From NCBI GenBank assembly GCA_034190875.2, contig CM067357.1:2165448-2229447 (forward strand): a stretch of 64,000 nucleotides of DNA. Direction: 5' to 3'. Positions within the stretch are counted from its first letter, which is position 1. Each line of letters starts with the position of its first letter. The position numbers and the translations under genes are program-made. Below are positions 11,331-23,845 of this stretch, piece after piece. The notes beneath the pieces are model-generated. The model saw only the letters and a program-made list of their open reading frames with translations, did no database searches and was not told the DNA's origin. The stretch comes from Urechis unicinctus. Lineage: Eukaryota; Annelida; Polychaeta; Xenopneusta; Urechidae.

Positions 11331-13189
11331 CAACAAGGTCTGAAATCGTAATTATATATAATTGCCCTGTTCAACGGCGCCATCTGTTGTCTTGGTTCGT
11401 CACTTAAAAATATGCGTATAGACGGCGTGCTTTGATATATACCACGCAACCGTGCTTTATATTTGGAACGATTCTTGGCAAATACAACGCTACATCAACG
11501 AAGGCTTCCGGAATTGCTGTGCGCATTTCCGCGTAGATTCGCTTGTTTGTCTTTTCTCCCAGACTACCTGCTATGGATTCTGCATGTTGTTCCGACAACC
11601 CGTCTTCTAGGTGTGGTTTTCTGACACCTCTTCTTACGCATTTATGTCCCATGCATGGTCCTGCTCGGAGATAATTATATATATGGTGTTCCAAATGAGT
11701 CAAATCTTTAGATGGTCGTCCAAACCCCTCTAGTGTACCAACTCTAGTGTCCTCAAATGTGTCTCAAGTGTGCCCAACTCAATGATCCGATACTAGATCC
11801 CAAATGTGTGCTCAATGGTTCTTCGAGACATGAGACTTAAAGGGGATCTGACTGGGGTTAGGCTAGAAGCTGATTTCAGAGTAGCCGAAATGTGTGTCGT
11901 GTGGTGAGCGTTTTATTTCGAGTGCATGTAGCTTCCCATTAATGTTGTGTACTTGCGTATCTATACATGTCGAGAATTGAGATGAATATCCTTTGAACGG
12001 TACTATTTTGGTTATCCATTTTCTCGTGATTATTTAGCAATTGCCATATGAACTTCTAGAATCACAACTTTCGTTCACGCCAACCCCCGTTTTGGATATA
12101 TGACGTCACATTACGCAGTTTCAGTTTCACTCGCCATGTGGCTGCAGGTCCAAGGGGGGAGGGGGTCACTTAAGTATATAGAGGTAGTATACATATGCCG
12201 GGGTATATATTTTCGGCCTCTCGGCATGTGCCGACGGGTTTTGTTGGGTCTCGCATTTGTATGGCGAGGTATGCTTTGGCAATTTCACCCTGTAAGACGG
12301 GTACGGGTTTTCGAGATCCCGGGGCACACCCCTACTCAGGACAAGGCCAAGTGCCCCCTCCATGCTGCGGGAATCCATAAGTGTTATCGTTTTTCAATTG
12401 TCAATGCGATACCGTTGAACACATATACCCCACTTTGGTAGGAATTGCAAAACGGTAATAATTGACAAAGTGACACGTATACTTATTCTTCATATGTACA
12501 TTTGTGTCATCAGCGAGTAAAATGGAAACTTAGGTATCGTTCACCGCCTGTACGGTTACGACCATCGCACGACGTCAATAAGACGTCGTGCACGGCTACT
12601 TTCAGAGTAATTAGGCTTAGGCGGAATCGAATAGAGCTCAAGGGGGAGACCTGGTCAGCAATATCATAAGCCATGGATCCGTCGCGAAGACCAGTAATCA
12701 ATTCCATACGATTTCCTGGATACAACTTATGTAGGTTATGGATGATGTGGATGTATACATCGGACGTATCTACAACACCACCCTCGAATGATGAAGGCGA
12801 CATTACTTCGTCGTGCGCTGGATTGCTTGCAGCTCCGAAATCGCTCTATAAATGCATTGGTAGTGTTGCGGGTTTCTTCTGCATAATAGTATATCCTAAT
12901 TTCAAACACATTCTGGAATTGATTTCGGCGTGATTCTGACTATTTCTGAGCTTATGTAAAAAAAATCGATGATGTTATCGGTTAGTAAAGCTGGTGCGTG
13001 TGGCTGCTCCTTCTCGATAGCTGATCTGAGAGAGGACTTCCTCTAGCTGTATTGGAATAATAGTCATATACGCGTCATGCTGTAGAAACATAGGGCAAGA
13101 TTACCGGCACAGACGGGGCCGCCCTCTTTGTGGATTTCCATGGGTGTGTATCACTTCAACAGATTGTTCATCCACGACTGTCTGGTTGT
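11331..13189. other. No supported gene
   Basis: The longest frames are 11404-11703 (minus, 99 codons) and 12100-12441 (plus, 113 codons). Neither shows a domain I recognise nor convincing splice context. The minus frame contains several Cys and His (for example GPCMGHKCVRRG) and may be an exon relic. Confidence 0.5.
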
Positions 13190-15675
13190 TGGTTAATGTC
13201 ATTGTTATCGTCAAACCTCCCACGGAAACCGAAAGGAAGGGCGGTGCATACACACACCTTATTGGGTTCAGGGAAGTCCAAGAACCCCGCTGAGCAGAGC
13301 TGGGGAAACATTAAATGACTTACCATCATAAAGAACATTAGCAACGTGAACAAGCAATATCGAAACCGATCACACATTAATATGCAAAAGCCGGAAGGCC
13401 TGGATGTCAGGAGTAAAGAAGAGGCAAAGAAAAAACAATATGGCGGAAACGAAAGGGTTTAGAATTGGAGGTGGGTTGGCAGAAGAAGAAGGACAGCCAA
13501 ACGAAGCGAGTCCAGGCTCAGCGGAGAGTGACCACGAGAGGCCCCGCACCGGTATAAACTACGATGAAAGTCGTAAAACCTGCGGGAGATGAGCTCAGAC
13601 AGGAAAAGAGCGCGCGAGGAAAGCGAACGATTAGAGCGGAAGAGGGCGATAAACACGGGAGAAGGAGGGGCTATTAAAGACTCAATAGCACGATCATTAT
13701 GATCAGGCATTTAAGCGACTGCTTGCGATTTAACTCTAGACGCCTATCATTTCGATCAGGCGATGTCTGGCAGCGGCGCGACGGTAATGTCGTGTGGGTA
13801 GGGCCCTAATCTCATCCCATGATACCAGGTTGAGGACAACTATTTGCCCCTGTTTACGACCTTCTCTTCCCTGTCAAAACAATTTAACTTTTCACTCGGG
13901 TGACCTCAAGGCTGGGGTCACTGACCATGGCAGACATGTTTGATTCTACGCTAACGTCACATATCTGCAATAGTTAACGGAGCGCATGCGATTTTACCCG
14001 GTATGATCCTGGGGTTCTGTTTGACAACAAACAGTGCGCGTTTCCACGACATCCAATTTCTGCTACGCAACAGGAATTGTTTCTATTTTAATAATTGAAA
14101 AATGACTGAAAAATAAAAATATGTTTAACTCCCCATTAGTGACACTGGGTGTTCGTATTATCCTAATGTGCAGATCTCATTAATTAACTTCAGATATATT
14201 CGGGGAGCAAGTCAAATGAAAGTGAGCAGCAAGGGATATTAATTGATTAAAAACGTTATTATACAACATCGCACAAATATCGTAGTTCGTTAACTTGCAA
14301 AATGTGCAAAATGATCATTACTATTACTACTATCAATAGGATAGGTGAGTGGCAAATTGATTTATAATGGATGTTTAAGCTGTGAGAGTGAGAGTGAGAT
14401 AAGAGTGGTAGACTCAACTCTTCCAGTATCCTAGAATTTTGATAGCCTACCCTGGAAGACCCTGGTGCACCGCCCAAGAGGCACCGCCCCGTCGGATACT
14501 ATGAGCCGAGTGAAGGTCAGGATTGAAGATGATGGTGCCCAATATATCCCGGAGCAAGGAGATAAAAACCTTGTACAACAGAGGAGATGGACGTCCCCTA
14601 TCACTGGGCCTTGTCATGAGAGCGGGGCCCTGAAGTGAGGCGTTACATGTGCAGCAGAAGGCGCGTGTCAATGTAATAGTTTTGGACAAGCGAATTTGCA
14701 CTACGACCCCGTGGCTTAGGCCGCCAGGGTGTACAATAAAATCGCACCTTATGAGGTGTTAAAAAGGCTTGAAAGCAGCCGTAAAAAGGGGGGGATACTT
14801 TGGACCAGAAGCATTTATTACGCGGCGACGTTAGGTCAAGCTTTGATCTAACAGTTTTCAAATCGGTTACGGGCCTTGGATCTGGCCAGGCTGATATGCC
14901 TTTGATCGTGGTGAGGAACGCCTGCCACCATCCAACGTCCAGCTTAAAACTCGTTGTCAAGAAGGATAATATACCTCGCGTCAGATTGTCAATTTGGTCA
15001 ATTATACTTAGGAGAAACGTGCGCACTGACATTACGACTTGACATGCCCGCCAGTGACTGCAATTTCCATTTTCTTGACCGTTTCCGTTGCTCGAAGTCA
15101 TCAAGTAATTGCCTAAATTGTGCGTAACTTACTGGTCAATGTGTGAAAAATAAACCCTGACAGGAACCAAAACTAAGTCTTGTGAGGTATGTTGGTCGAG
15201 TGTGGCTTTTAAAGGTTTTTTTAGTCCTTTAAGGGAGTTACTGTTGATTCTAACGGATCGAAAGACGAGTATACAGGTATCAGGGCTCTCGGAAGTGAGG
15301 TACTGCGGCAGGGAGGATGACGGCCTCCCTCGAGGCTTTTCGTGCAGGCGGTCTTACGCCCTGCTTCAGCACCACGATATTTTGTGCTCCGACTTGATCA
15401 GCGCTATCTCTCGTTCACTCATTAGCAGTGTATATTCCTGTCTCAGCTCCCTCCCGCAGGGTTTGGGTCACGTTTTCAAAACCCTTTCTTTTAGCCTTCG
15501 TAGTTTAACCGTCTTCTGTTATTCTTTGCCTCTTCCCTACTCAAGACAGCTGACATATTTGCTCCAGCTCTGCGCAGCGGGGTTCGTGGACTTCCTTAAG
15601 CCCAATTAAGGGTGTGTATGCACCGGCCTTACTTTGGGTTACCTTGTTAGGTTTGTGGATAATTGATGTCATAAA
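13190..15675. mobile_element. Tyrosine-recombinase element remnant with inverted arms
   Basis: The left arm (13190-13616) and right arm (15440-15675, inverted) share the blocks GTGCATACACAC, GGAAGTCCA, GAACCCCGCTG.GCAGAGCTGG, GAAGAGGCAAAGAA and CCTGCGGGAG. The left arm holds about 100 extra bases. Between them lies a decayed tyrosine recombinase gene on the minus strand. DIRS-type retroelements have inverted terminal repeats and a tyrosine recombinase, but no reverse transcriptase or RNase H is visible in this 2.5 kb. A deleted DIRS-like, Crypton-like or other YR element all fit. Confidence 0.6.
14375..15104 (-). pseudogene. Degenerate tyrosine recombinase / integrase
   Basis: Tyrosine recombinases cut and rejoin DNA through a 3'-phosphotyrosine. 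The upstream segment (15104 to 14643) contains a helical core-binding-like region and PVTDLKTVRSKLDLTSP followed by FWS, matching the start of the catalytic domain in the DIRS/Crypton-type family. After a frameshift near 14690, the next segment (to 14447) starts with IRLSKTIT and ends with HSAHSIRRGGASWAVHQG, the H-x-x-R box. A third frame carries IKILGYWKS, an in-frame TGA, and VYHSYL, matching the W box and catalytic Tyr region, and stops at 14375-14377. At least two frameshifts and one stop make it inactive. The N-terminal portion above 15000 is uncertain. Confidence 0.75.
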
Positions 15676-18016
15676 GTAAATACAGACCACCAATTAATAA
15701 ACTGCATCGACACAGAGAAGTATATAAATGTGGAAACCAGTCAAAGGTGGCACCAGAAACAGCACAAACTCTAGGCACTGTACTAAGTGGGAACCCTTCA
15801 GTTTCTAAACATCGCGCACCTTTAAGGAAGCATCCCGTAGGCCTAGATTCAGCCGACGTCGATCAAAGTAAGTTGGTTTAAACTTATTCCGGACGAGGGT
15901 TTCATCTTATGGACACGACATTGGAATCTATGAGAATGAGACTTACAAGACTAACAAACAAATAAAGACAAGGCAAATATTGGTGATGGTTGGAGCTGTC
16001 GATATCCGCATAAGAATATGATCCTACAAGCTCCGAAGAAGTTTAAATAGTATTGGATGATGCTGTAAATAATATAGTACGTTCTTGTAGCCACGCCTCA
16101 CATTTCGAATGGTACGTCGCTTATTTCTGCAGCAGCTATTGATAACAATACTGGTATTGCCTTGAATCACCCAGTGTATTTTTCATGATCTGTTCTCCTT
16201 ATGGAGTTTCAAATGTATTCATTTATTCCATCAGATATTTCGATATTAAACGTAGCCTTTAGATAACCGATTTGTTGTACGGTACATTTGTGGATTGACC
16301 AATTGGAGAACCAGCCAAATATACTTCTTTAAATTAGTTCAAAAGTGAGACCGGTGGTCGACACAAGGTGCGCTACGAACATGTCCCTGCGTGTCCGACG
16401 CTGTTGCTGTGTCCTATTTCGCGTACCCGGCCGGCCGTAGTCCGAATCCGACTTTCCTTCCGTAGATGACTCATTTAAAATGTCAAAGTTCTTAGTCGAC
16501 TAAAGCGTATCACGAACGATTTCGGTTGTCGACTTAGCAACGTTGATTATGCTTAGCCAGCTACGCGCGTTGCCAGGGGATTTCCCAGGGAAACCCCAGG
16601 ATTTCCCTATTTGTAACCGTCTGTTAGCGAAACTGAGGGGTGGAATCTCTATCTTCCTGTTGCAAATTTGTTCGGCTACCCGTATTTTATAGCACTTTTG
16701 AACCAAGTTTGGAGCTTGTGCAATGTATTCGATCAGACTGTTGGTCTGTTTATCCCCCAACTCCGTGGCAAATAAATGCAAGGGATGAATGAATGTTGAT
16801 GAAAGCATGTCATGGCCCGTTTCGTTCAAGCTCGAATAAGGCTTTTTGATATCCGAATGTCTTCTTTTTGATAACCTCATCACTAGACGTTTACGATAAA
16901 TACATCATTGGCTATCAGCTTTGCTCGATAATAGCCGTCAGCGTCAGAATTTTGCGCTGCCAGCCACAACATGGTAAACACATTGCGCCGTGCGTGTCAC
17001 CAACACTTTTGAAACGTCATAGAGATCTATTATTTAGTTTGAAAAAAGTTCAGCGGTCGTAAATGAGGGCATTAAAAGCGATCATTTAATAACCCTGTTC
17101 ACTTTTGAAGCAGCATAGACTAAAATCTATGCAAACTGCGCCAGGTTCAATTGACCTGAGGCAATTCGATGTGCATTGGATGAAGAAGTTAAGTTCACTG
17201 ACCTTATCATCTTCTTTACTCAAACAACAGCATAGCTCAATCATGGAGAGCATATCACTAGGAAATAATAGTTACACAACGTTGTAGTAAATGTAAAGTG
17301 AATGATACAATTTTTTTTTCCGGCGTTTTTTTTATATTTTTGTCCAGTTTCTAAAGTAATTGGCTTGTGACCTTTTTTTGGTATTGGAAATTCGATAATA
17401 GATAAATGTAGGCGCCTTTAATTCAAATCCAAACGAGTAGCGAACCGAATGAATAGCTTCGTATGCATAATTTTATCAATCTCAGAAACTTTGTGTTCAA
17501 CTCTGCGGATAGTTAACAGCATCTACAATGTACCTTGTAGCTCCTCGAGGTGGTCTAGATAAGATTAAGGATCATTAAATTTGGTGTATGTATTGGTGAC
17601 CCTTTTAATATTTTCATATATGAATGGATCTTTTTCAGAGGATTTGGTATGTAAATGGTTCCCTTTTCTCACTTTGGCTTGGTATAGATATTGTCCTGTT
17701 TTTGTTTCCCATGGCGGCTCACCCCTACCCTTTTCCAAGGAAAGAACCCCCCTCCCGGGCTACGCTTAGTCGTCTATGGTGTTCGTGGAACGCAATTAAG
17801 TTGGATAGTCGGCTTATCACAGTCGGCTAAGCATGATAATTGACTAAGGTACGTACGTGAAATAGGCCACTGATAAAGGCCACCTACTAGCATCGCGCCG
17901 CATGAAAAATATATCGACCCAGACATAATATTCTTCCGTCAGTCAGAATGACATTTGGCGTACGCTCACCTTTCATTAACAATATAACTGGGAGCTGTCC
18001 ATACTTATATCATATA
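15676..18016. other. No supported gene
   Basis: A 127-codon minus frame at 16500-16883 includes FANRRLQIGKSWGFPGKS. It has the look of a widespread repeat translation rather than a protein domain. Other short frames are unsupported. Confidence 0.5.
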
Positions 18017-19547
18017 CAGTAAAACCTCTTTAAGTCGACGGACGATGGGACTGCCGCTGATCGATCGACTTAGGGAGGTGGTCGGGTTACAGAATATCCA
18101 TCCGATATTTTGCTCGTGGCGAAAAAAAACAACAGAAAAAGAGATGTTTTCACAATACAATGTAGGTTTTTGTTTATTTGGAAAATCAGATATTCAAATA
18201 TACATGTACAAGTAATCACTTTTGCAGAAATTTCTTTATCGAAACTTGCTTGGCGGTTCTTTAGCTGCGATGGCATTCCTCTCTAGTGGTTATGAAGGGA
18301 GACGACAAATGGCATCATGTCCCCCAGATCTTTCTCTAGACAGAACATCATCACGTCGCCTATTCGCTGAAGGCACTCACTGAAGGTCATGGTTGTCGTT
18401 TCTTGTGTGGTGGAGGACGCGTGGTCGTCGTCGTCGCTCTCAGCCGGTTGTGATACGCCAGTGATTTGAGAGACAATAATATCCTCCCAGTCATCCTCCA
18501 GTTCCTCCGTGGTCGGCGCCTAATCGTCGAGAGCGACATACTACTCAGTATCCGTGATGGGGTCAGTCATGTTCGCTCTTAAGTCCTTGAGTAATTGTGC
18601 AAGGGGTATATCGTGGGAGTGGTCGTCCTCGTGCAGGTCATTTGCTGTGCTCATGCTGAAACCACGCCAAATAGCCATGGATGAGGCTCGGCAGCTTGCT
18701 GGTCCAATCGTCCACGCTGCTTTGGGGCACTTCCCCACTCTCGCTATTGACAACGTGGTGCGTTATGTTATGACGAGAACGGAATTTCTCAAACCAGCCA
18801 TTCGATGCTTTTAAACCTTTAATTTTCATCTTAGCGGCGAACTCAAGGGCTTTCTCTTGCCACATAGGAACGTTGATGGCCGCTGAAACATGGAATTCTA
18901 AAGCTTTACGGGTCAGCTTGCGACTTGGTTCTTCATTAGCCTGATATGCCATAAGTATTGCTTTAACTGGTTTGATTATCCGATACCAAAGATATTGATT
19001 GCTCTTGCCCTCGCGTACCTTCGTGCCGATAAGTTCTACTTTCCGTGAAAGTGTAAGCTCCTTCGCCTATTTCCGTGTTGCTGCCACGACGCTCAGTGAG
19101 ATAATGATTCATAAGTCCAATATCCACACCTTATATAGCCGCTACTTCTATCTTACGTGTGTGTTGTAAAAAGAGGGAGTTTTGTGATCAAGATCATCAA
19201 AGCTTCAGTGCATACTCTTACAAACACATAACAAACCGCAAACATGTTTCACACATATCAAGAGTGCTATTCAGTCCGCAGGCGTTATCGCCTGAGTGTG
19301 TGTTCTGCTAATTGCAATCAACCGGTGACTCTAATCCTTCCGCCAGCCGACAATCGATCAACTTAGGGAATATGAAATTGGGCGTTGGGACCATAATGAT
19401 CGATTGACTTACAGAGTAGGGAGGTGATCGGGTTAGAAAATTCTATCACAATGCTAAAGTATAGGCTGACCAACGGGACTGGAAAAAATCGATCGAGTTA
19501 GGGAGGCGATCGGGTTTGAGAGGTGGTCGGGCAGGGAGGTTTTACAG
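18017..19547. mobile_element. Tigger/pogo-type element, internally deleted
   Basis: The left end reads CAGTAAAACCTC directly after a TA dinucleotide (18015-18016). The right end on the minus strand reads CTGTAAAACCTCCC from 19547. CAGT..ACCTC termini with TA target sites are characteristic of Tigger/pogo (Tc1-mariner) elements. Subterminal motifs CGATCGA.TTAGGGAGG and GATCGGGTT occur once on the left and three times on the right (19335-19530), indicating duplications of the TIR region. The enclosed gene lacks its middle. The right flank is CA rather than TA, so one end is mutated or the boundary is off by a few bases. Confidence 0.75.
18283..18952 (-). pseudogene. Tigger-like transposase lacking the DDE domain
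   Basis: The first segment (18952 to 18638) contains a CENP-B/Tc5-type DNA-binding helix-turn-helix: ALEFAAKMKIKGLKASNGW, FEKFRSRHNITHH and VDDWTSKLPSLIHGY, in the order known from TIGD proteins. The reading then shifts frame directly into an acidic C-terminal tail (IPLAQLLKDL, ELEDDWEDIIV) with stops near 18541 and 18515, ending at a TAG at 18283-18285. The catalytic DDE core that normally lies between DNA-binding domain and tail, roughly 200 residues, is absent. The gene cannot encode an active transposase, and the element would depend on a full-length relative. Confidence 0.78.
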
Positions 19548-21489
19548 CACCTTTTTGTAGCCTCTAACTTCGCTCACACGAATTGTATTTAAAACATTCA
19601 AAACATGAATTGTTTGCCTGAATTTCCCGTGATCGAGCCGTCGATGACATAACTACTAAACGCAACATTTAAGTAACTCCTGAAACCAGCGCGAACATTC
19701 GTTCTGTAGACGTTTCTGATTATAACATATACAGGTACAAAGAAATCACGTAGTTTTGCGTCTTCCCCAGAAATTTAATGTTGTTGTCGGATGGCAGCAA
19801 AACGAACACTGAGTTATCTGCCTTTCTTTACAGGTTTCGCGGGTAGAAAGATAAAAAATCGGAGCGCACGGCCATTACGCAGACGGTTCGAAAGAATGAG
19901 ACCGATTTGGGGATGCGGCTCTGATGGGTTCAATTGTGTTCCGTATGCGTTAACCGCCTATTTTGTCAAATTTTCACGCTGAGCTAAACGTTCTTTCTAT
20001 ATTAATCATCTTCTTAGACTCCTTGTCTGCCCTGGAGGCGACCATAGGGAGCTATCTACGTAATTGCTACAGTTTTATTCTACATTAATTGAACGGGGCA
20101 AGGATATATGTGTACTTGGAAGGAGTATGTGTGTAGATTGATACATAGGAAGGCGGAGTAAGGGATGAATTATGGGTTCATTGATGAGGTAGATGGATGT
20201 TTTCCCATTTGATATTCACACGTCTCTGCTGAGCTGTACGCCTGTATTTGCAACGCATCCTTGACGTTCGGATTCAATTGTTTTTCCTGATTGTTACATC
20301 TACATTATGTCAAACCGAGATATGTAAAGGAATATTCCAGGAGATTATGAGGAGATTTGATTTACTAAGCTCGAGAATGAACCAATGCAAGTTCCTGTGC
20401 TGTAATGGCATTGCCCAGTCGGCCTTATCGGAACGCAGGAATACCTTGATGCCTGGACAAAGGATTAATCATTATTTCCTCATTCCCGAAGACGAAGTAT
20501 GAATTCGATGGCTTTACTATTCGTCTATGGATTTACAGAAGTTTGAATTATCTTTCGGGGTAAAGATTAATTTTTGTTAAAGTTTTTGTTGGGAAAATGT
20601 TTTCGGCATTGCAAATTGGCAAACTCAATCCGGACGCTCGTACGACTAAGTTTGAGGCACCATTGGACCTCAGACGAAGAGTAGGTGGCCACATATGATA
20701 GTGGATATATTCCTGTTGTTAAGATAATACTGTTAGCGGTCATGATAGAATAAGTGAGATCACATGAAGAGGTCAAATTATATATACGTGAGAGGTCGAG
20801 GCGCTCTGTAGGCCGCCACTTGGGGTTGTCTTTGAATTGTTGAATATGGTTCAGGCGCTCGGTTGCCAATGTCAGGGCTCTGTCAGGTGCTCAGTTCCCA
20901 ATATCAGGGCTCTGTAATGCGCTCGCTTCCCGCCGACCGCCGCGCCGCTCGAGGTGCAATTATCAAAAGCGATACTGGTTGTCGGAATCTGACATCGGGA
21001 ATCAGATCAATAATCGATAACTTTATATGTATTAAAGCAAAACAGTACATAGCACATCTTGATATAGGTACAGCTGAAGCGTCAATGGATTCTTACTAAA
21101 GCAAGCAGCACATTTAAGTAAATTAGAAATGGCGGCCAGCCTATGTAATAGCACCCGTATACCTCATACCGCTATGCTTTGTGACAACTCGATTACGAAA
21201 GTAAATTCGCCTCTGACATACACGAAAGCACGGTCATAAAGGATATTATATTGTGGATAAAGTACGGATTGTGAATTTGGTTGATTGCTTGTGCCTATGA
21301 TAACATGGAGTCTCCAGTTCCTTCCAGCAAATTGCCGACAGGTGGGCGCGATTTCTCGACGACTCTACGACGCTATTCAACTAAGAGTGTTGTTTTTCGA
21401 TTAGATCGCAAATTTCGTCGAGTTGCCTATTCACCCTCTACAGGTGATTAAGGAGAGTGATCAGGTTGTGGCCGTCATCAGTTGAATAA
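19548..21489. other. No supported gene
   Basis: Frames at 20248-20502 and 20567-20869 show no recognisable domain. Short direct repeats of AGGGCTCTGT..GCGCTC occur around 20870-20930. Confidence 0.5.
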
Positions 21490-23165
21490 TGACGTATATT
21501 GACGCTCTGTAACATCCTCAACATCGTCCCCCTGCATCATCCTCTTCATTGCCATCACACGCTTCCATTAACATCGCCATCCTATACATACTACAAATGG
21601 CCCCTTCACTCTCCTTAATATCGACATCCAACACTTTGCTCGACTTTGCCATCCTACATCATCCTCAACCTTGCCACTTTATACAATCCACCATATTGCG
21701 GCCCTAAAATGTCCTCAACATTACCACCCTACAGCATCCTAAACATTGCAAACTTATACATTGCAGAATATGGCCACCTCTATCCTCAACATCGCAATCA
21801 TACACTACCCTTAACATAGCCACTGTATACTTTTCTCAACACCTGTCTCCCTGCACTATCCTCTACATTGCCATTCTACACAATCCTTCACAGCGCCGAC
21901 CCAACGAATTTTTCAACATTTCCTAAAAAACAATTCCCAACTGCGCCCCCAACACAATCATTAACATCGCACCTTACACTGTATATCCCCATTCTTACCT
22001 ATCATTTATCTCGCCACCAAACTCTATAAACAACACTGCAGTTAATATCAATACCTCAACCCTCAAAAACCTCAACACATAGTTGAGAATAGTGAGGCAT
22101 TAGAAAAACCCCATCCAATAATGTCCTCAACGTCGCCACTGTAATATGTCCATGATATCGCGACCATACCCTATCATCGACAATGCCATCCGGCACATTT
22201 TGCAAATTCCCATACTTGCGCTATCCTTAACATCACTATCCTATACTATCCTTGCAAACTGCAACCTTCACTCTCCTTTACATCGCCACTAAACTCTATT
22301 AACAATAACGGCCGTTATTACTAAACACCTCAACCCGCAAAACAACATCACATATGTGAGAATTGTAAGGCATTATAAATACCCCACAGTTATGCTGATA
22401 CCCCTCAACTAAGGTCTTAAATTGAAAACTCATATAGTGGCAAGTGTCTCCATCCTCGTTAACAGCATCCCCGTCAGATAATATTCTCAACATCTACATC
22501 GTACATTACCCTCAATATCTCCACCATACACCATCTTTAATATTGCCAACACATACTACGCTCTGTATTGTCACTCTACACTATTAACTAAATCGTCACC
22601 CTGCATTCTCCTAATCTCTTATATATTCACAAACTCGCGACCCTACAAAATCCTTCATTTGCTGACCCACGCTATACTTAACATTAACGCTATACACTAT
22701 CCTCAACACTGTCCTCTGCACTACCCTCAGCATCTCAACGTTATACTGTATTCAACTTTAAAACCTTAAACTATTCTCAACGCTGCAACCCTACAGCATC
22801 CTAAACATCGTCACTCAACACTACCCTGCGCATTGCCGACCTACAATATCCATCATGGTTCTCACATACAACGCTACCCTCATGGTCATTATCGCAGTAG
22901 CCAGAAAGATAATGCACTGTATAATCCCGCAATTCTTCCGATACCACACAACAAAGGTAAGATATTGAAAATTGCTCACATCATAGTAAGTGTCTCCACC
23001 CCTGTTTACAACACCGCCATCATCCATTGTTCTCAATATAGCCAGCCGACACTATCCATATTGAAAATTGCTCACATCATAGTAAGTGTCTCCACCCCTG
23101 TTTACAACACCGCCATCATCCATTGTTCTCAATATAGCCAGCCGACACTATCCGCCACGTTACCA
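21490..23165. repeat. Degenerate tandem repeat built on ATCCTCAACATCGCCA
   Basis: Dozens of diverged units of about 20-30 bases with the core CTATCCTCAACATCGCCACC and the word CTACA/TACAC recur over 1.7 kb. Larger blocks recur inside it: AACTCTAT.AACAA followed by CCTCAACCC and GAGAAT..TAAGGCATTA at 22010-22110 and 22290-22370, and the TACCCC..CTCAACTAAGGT block near 22385. It behaves like an old, mutated satellite with higher-order structure. Confidence 0.85.
22964..23155. repeat. Exact 96-bp tandem duplication
   Basis: The block starting ATATTGAAAATTGCTCACAT and ending CGACACTATCC is present twice, head to tail, with no difference I can see. It is far younger than the surrounding decayed satellite, or it is an assembly duplicate. 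The 129-codon plus frame over it only translates the duplication. Confidence 0.93.
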
Positions 23166-23515
23166 CAAGTATTTGTAAACACCAAGTCAAACGGTATCCA
23201 TTGTGAAATAAGAATGAAATAATATAATGATACCCCTAGCATTGTGCGAAATTATTTAATTGCTACCACATGAAAATGCTATCGAGTTGCTATTGGTTTC
23301 TTGTACTTTCTGACATCCTAATAACTTTAGCACGCCTGTTATTTAGTAAAAATACAGGTCTTGCAAGTTGATTATCAGTAGACGCCCACGCGAAGATGCC
23401 ACAAAACAGTACAAGCCGCACGATGTCTTGCCATGCGAGTTTTTTTATGCATTTGTTCCTAAAGATTCTCTGTGGACACATATAGAGACTTGTCAGAGCA
23501 ACCCGAGGCCAACTA

Positions 23516-23845
23516 TTGTGCAGAATGCGGGCACAATGTTGGATTAGATGCAATTTGTCGGCAAGATGGTCTCAACAACTGAAGGAAATGGAAAACATGA
23601 GGACAAAGGTGCGGACATTGGGAAGCGTACATCAGAATATGAACCAGTCCACGAACACACCGGTGCCTCTTATGGCATTTTTCACTGGTAAACACTTCAG
23701 ACCAGTGGTACAAAGCGTGAAAAGTGTATCCATGGAAACCGATTCACCACAATTGGCCCTCACGCTGGGTCATTACATTAAAAAAAATGTTTTCTCGTCA
23801 TATAACCTCTCAATAAAACCACATTACAAAATAGGAATTCCATGA
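23516..23845 (+). pseudogene. Fragment of a conserved invertebrate ORF of unknown function
   Basis: The 109-codon frame contains FRPVVQSVKSVSMETDSPQL followed by ALTLGHYIKK. I recognise this block (F..VV.AVK.LC.ET..PQLALKLGH.LKK) from uncharacterised, probably transposon-borne proteins of molluscs and lancelets, where it follows a Cys/His-rich N-terminus. Upstream residues do not form a clean zinc-binding pattern and the frame ends soon after, so this is at most a fragment. Function is unknown. Confidence 0.4.

Noticed and set aside
15202..15609. 135-codon plus-strand frame
   Set aside because: Lies antisense over the right inverted arm of the recombinase element; no domain.
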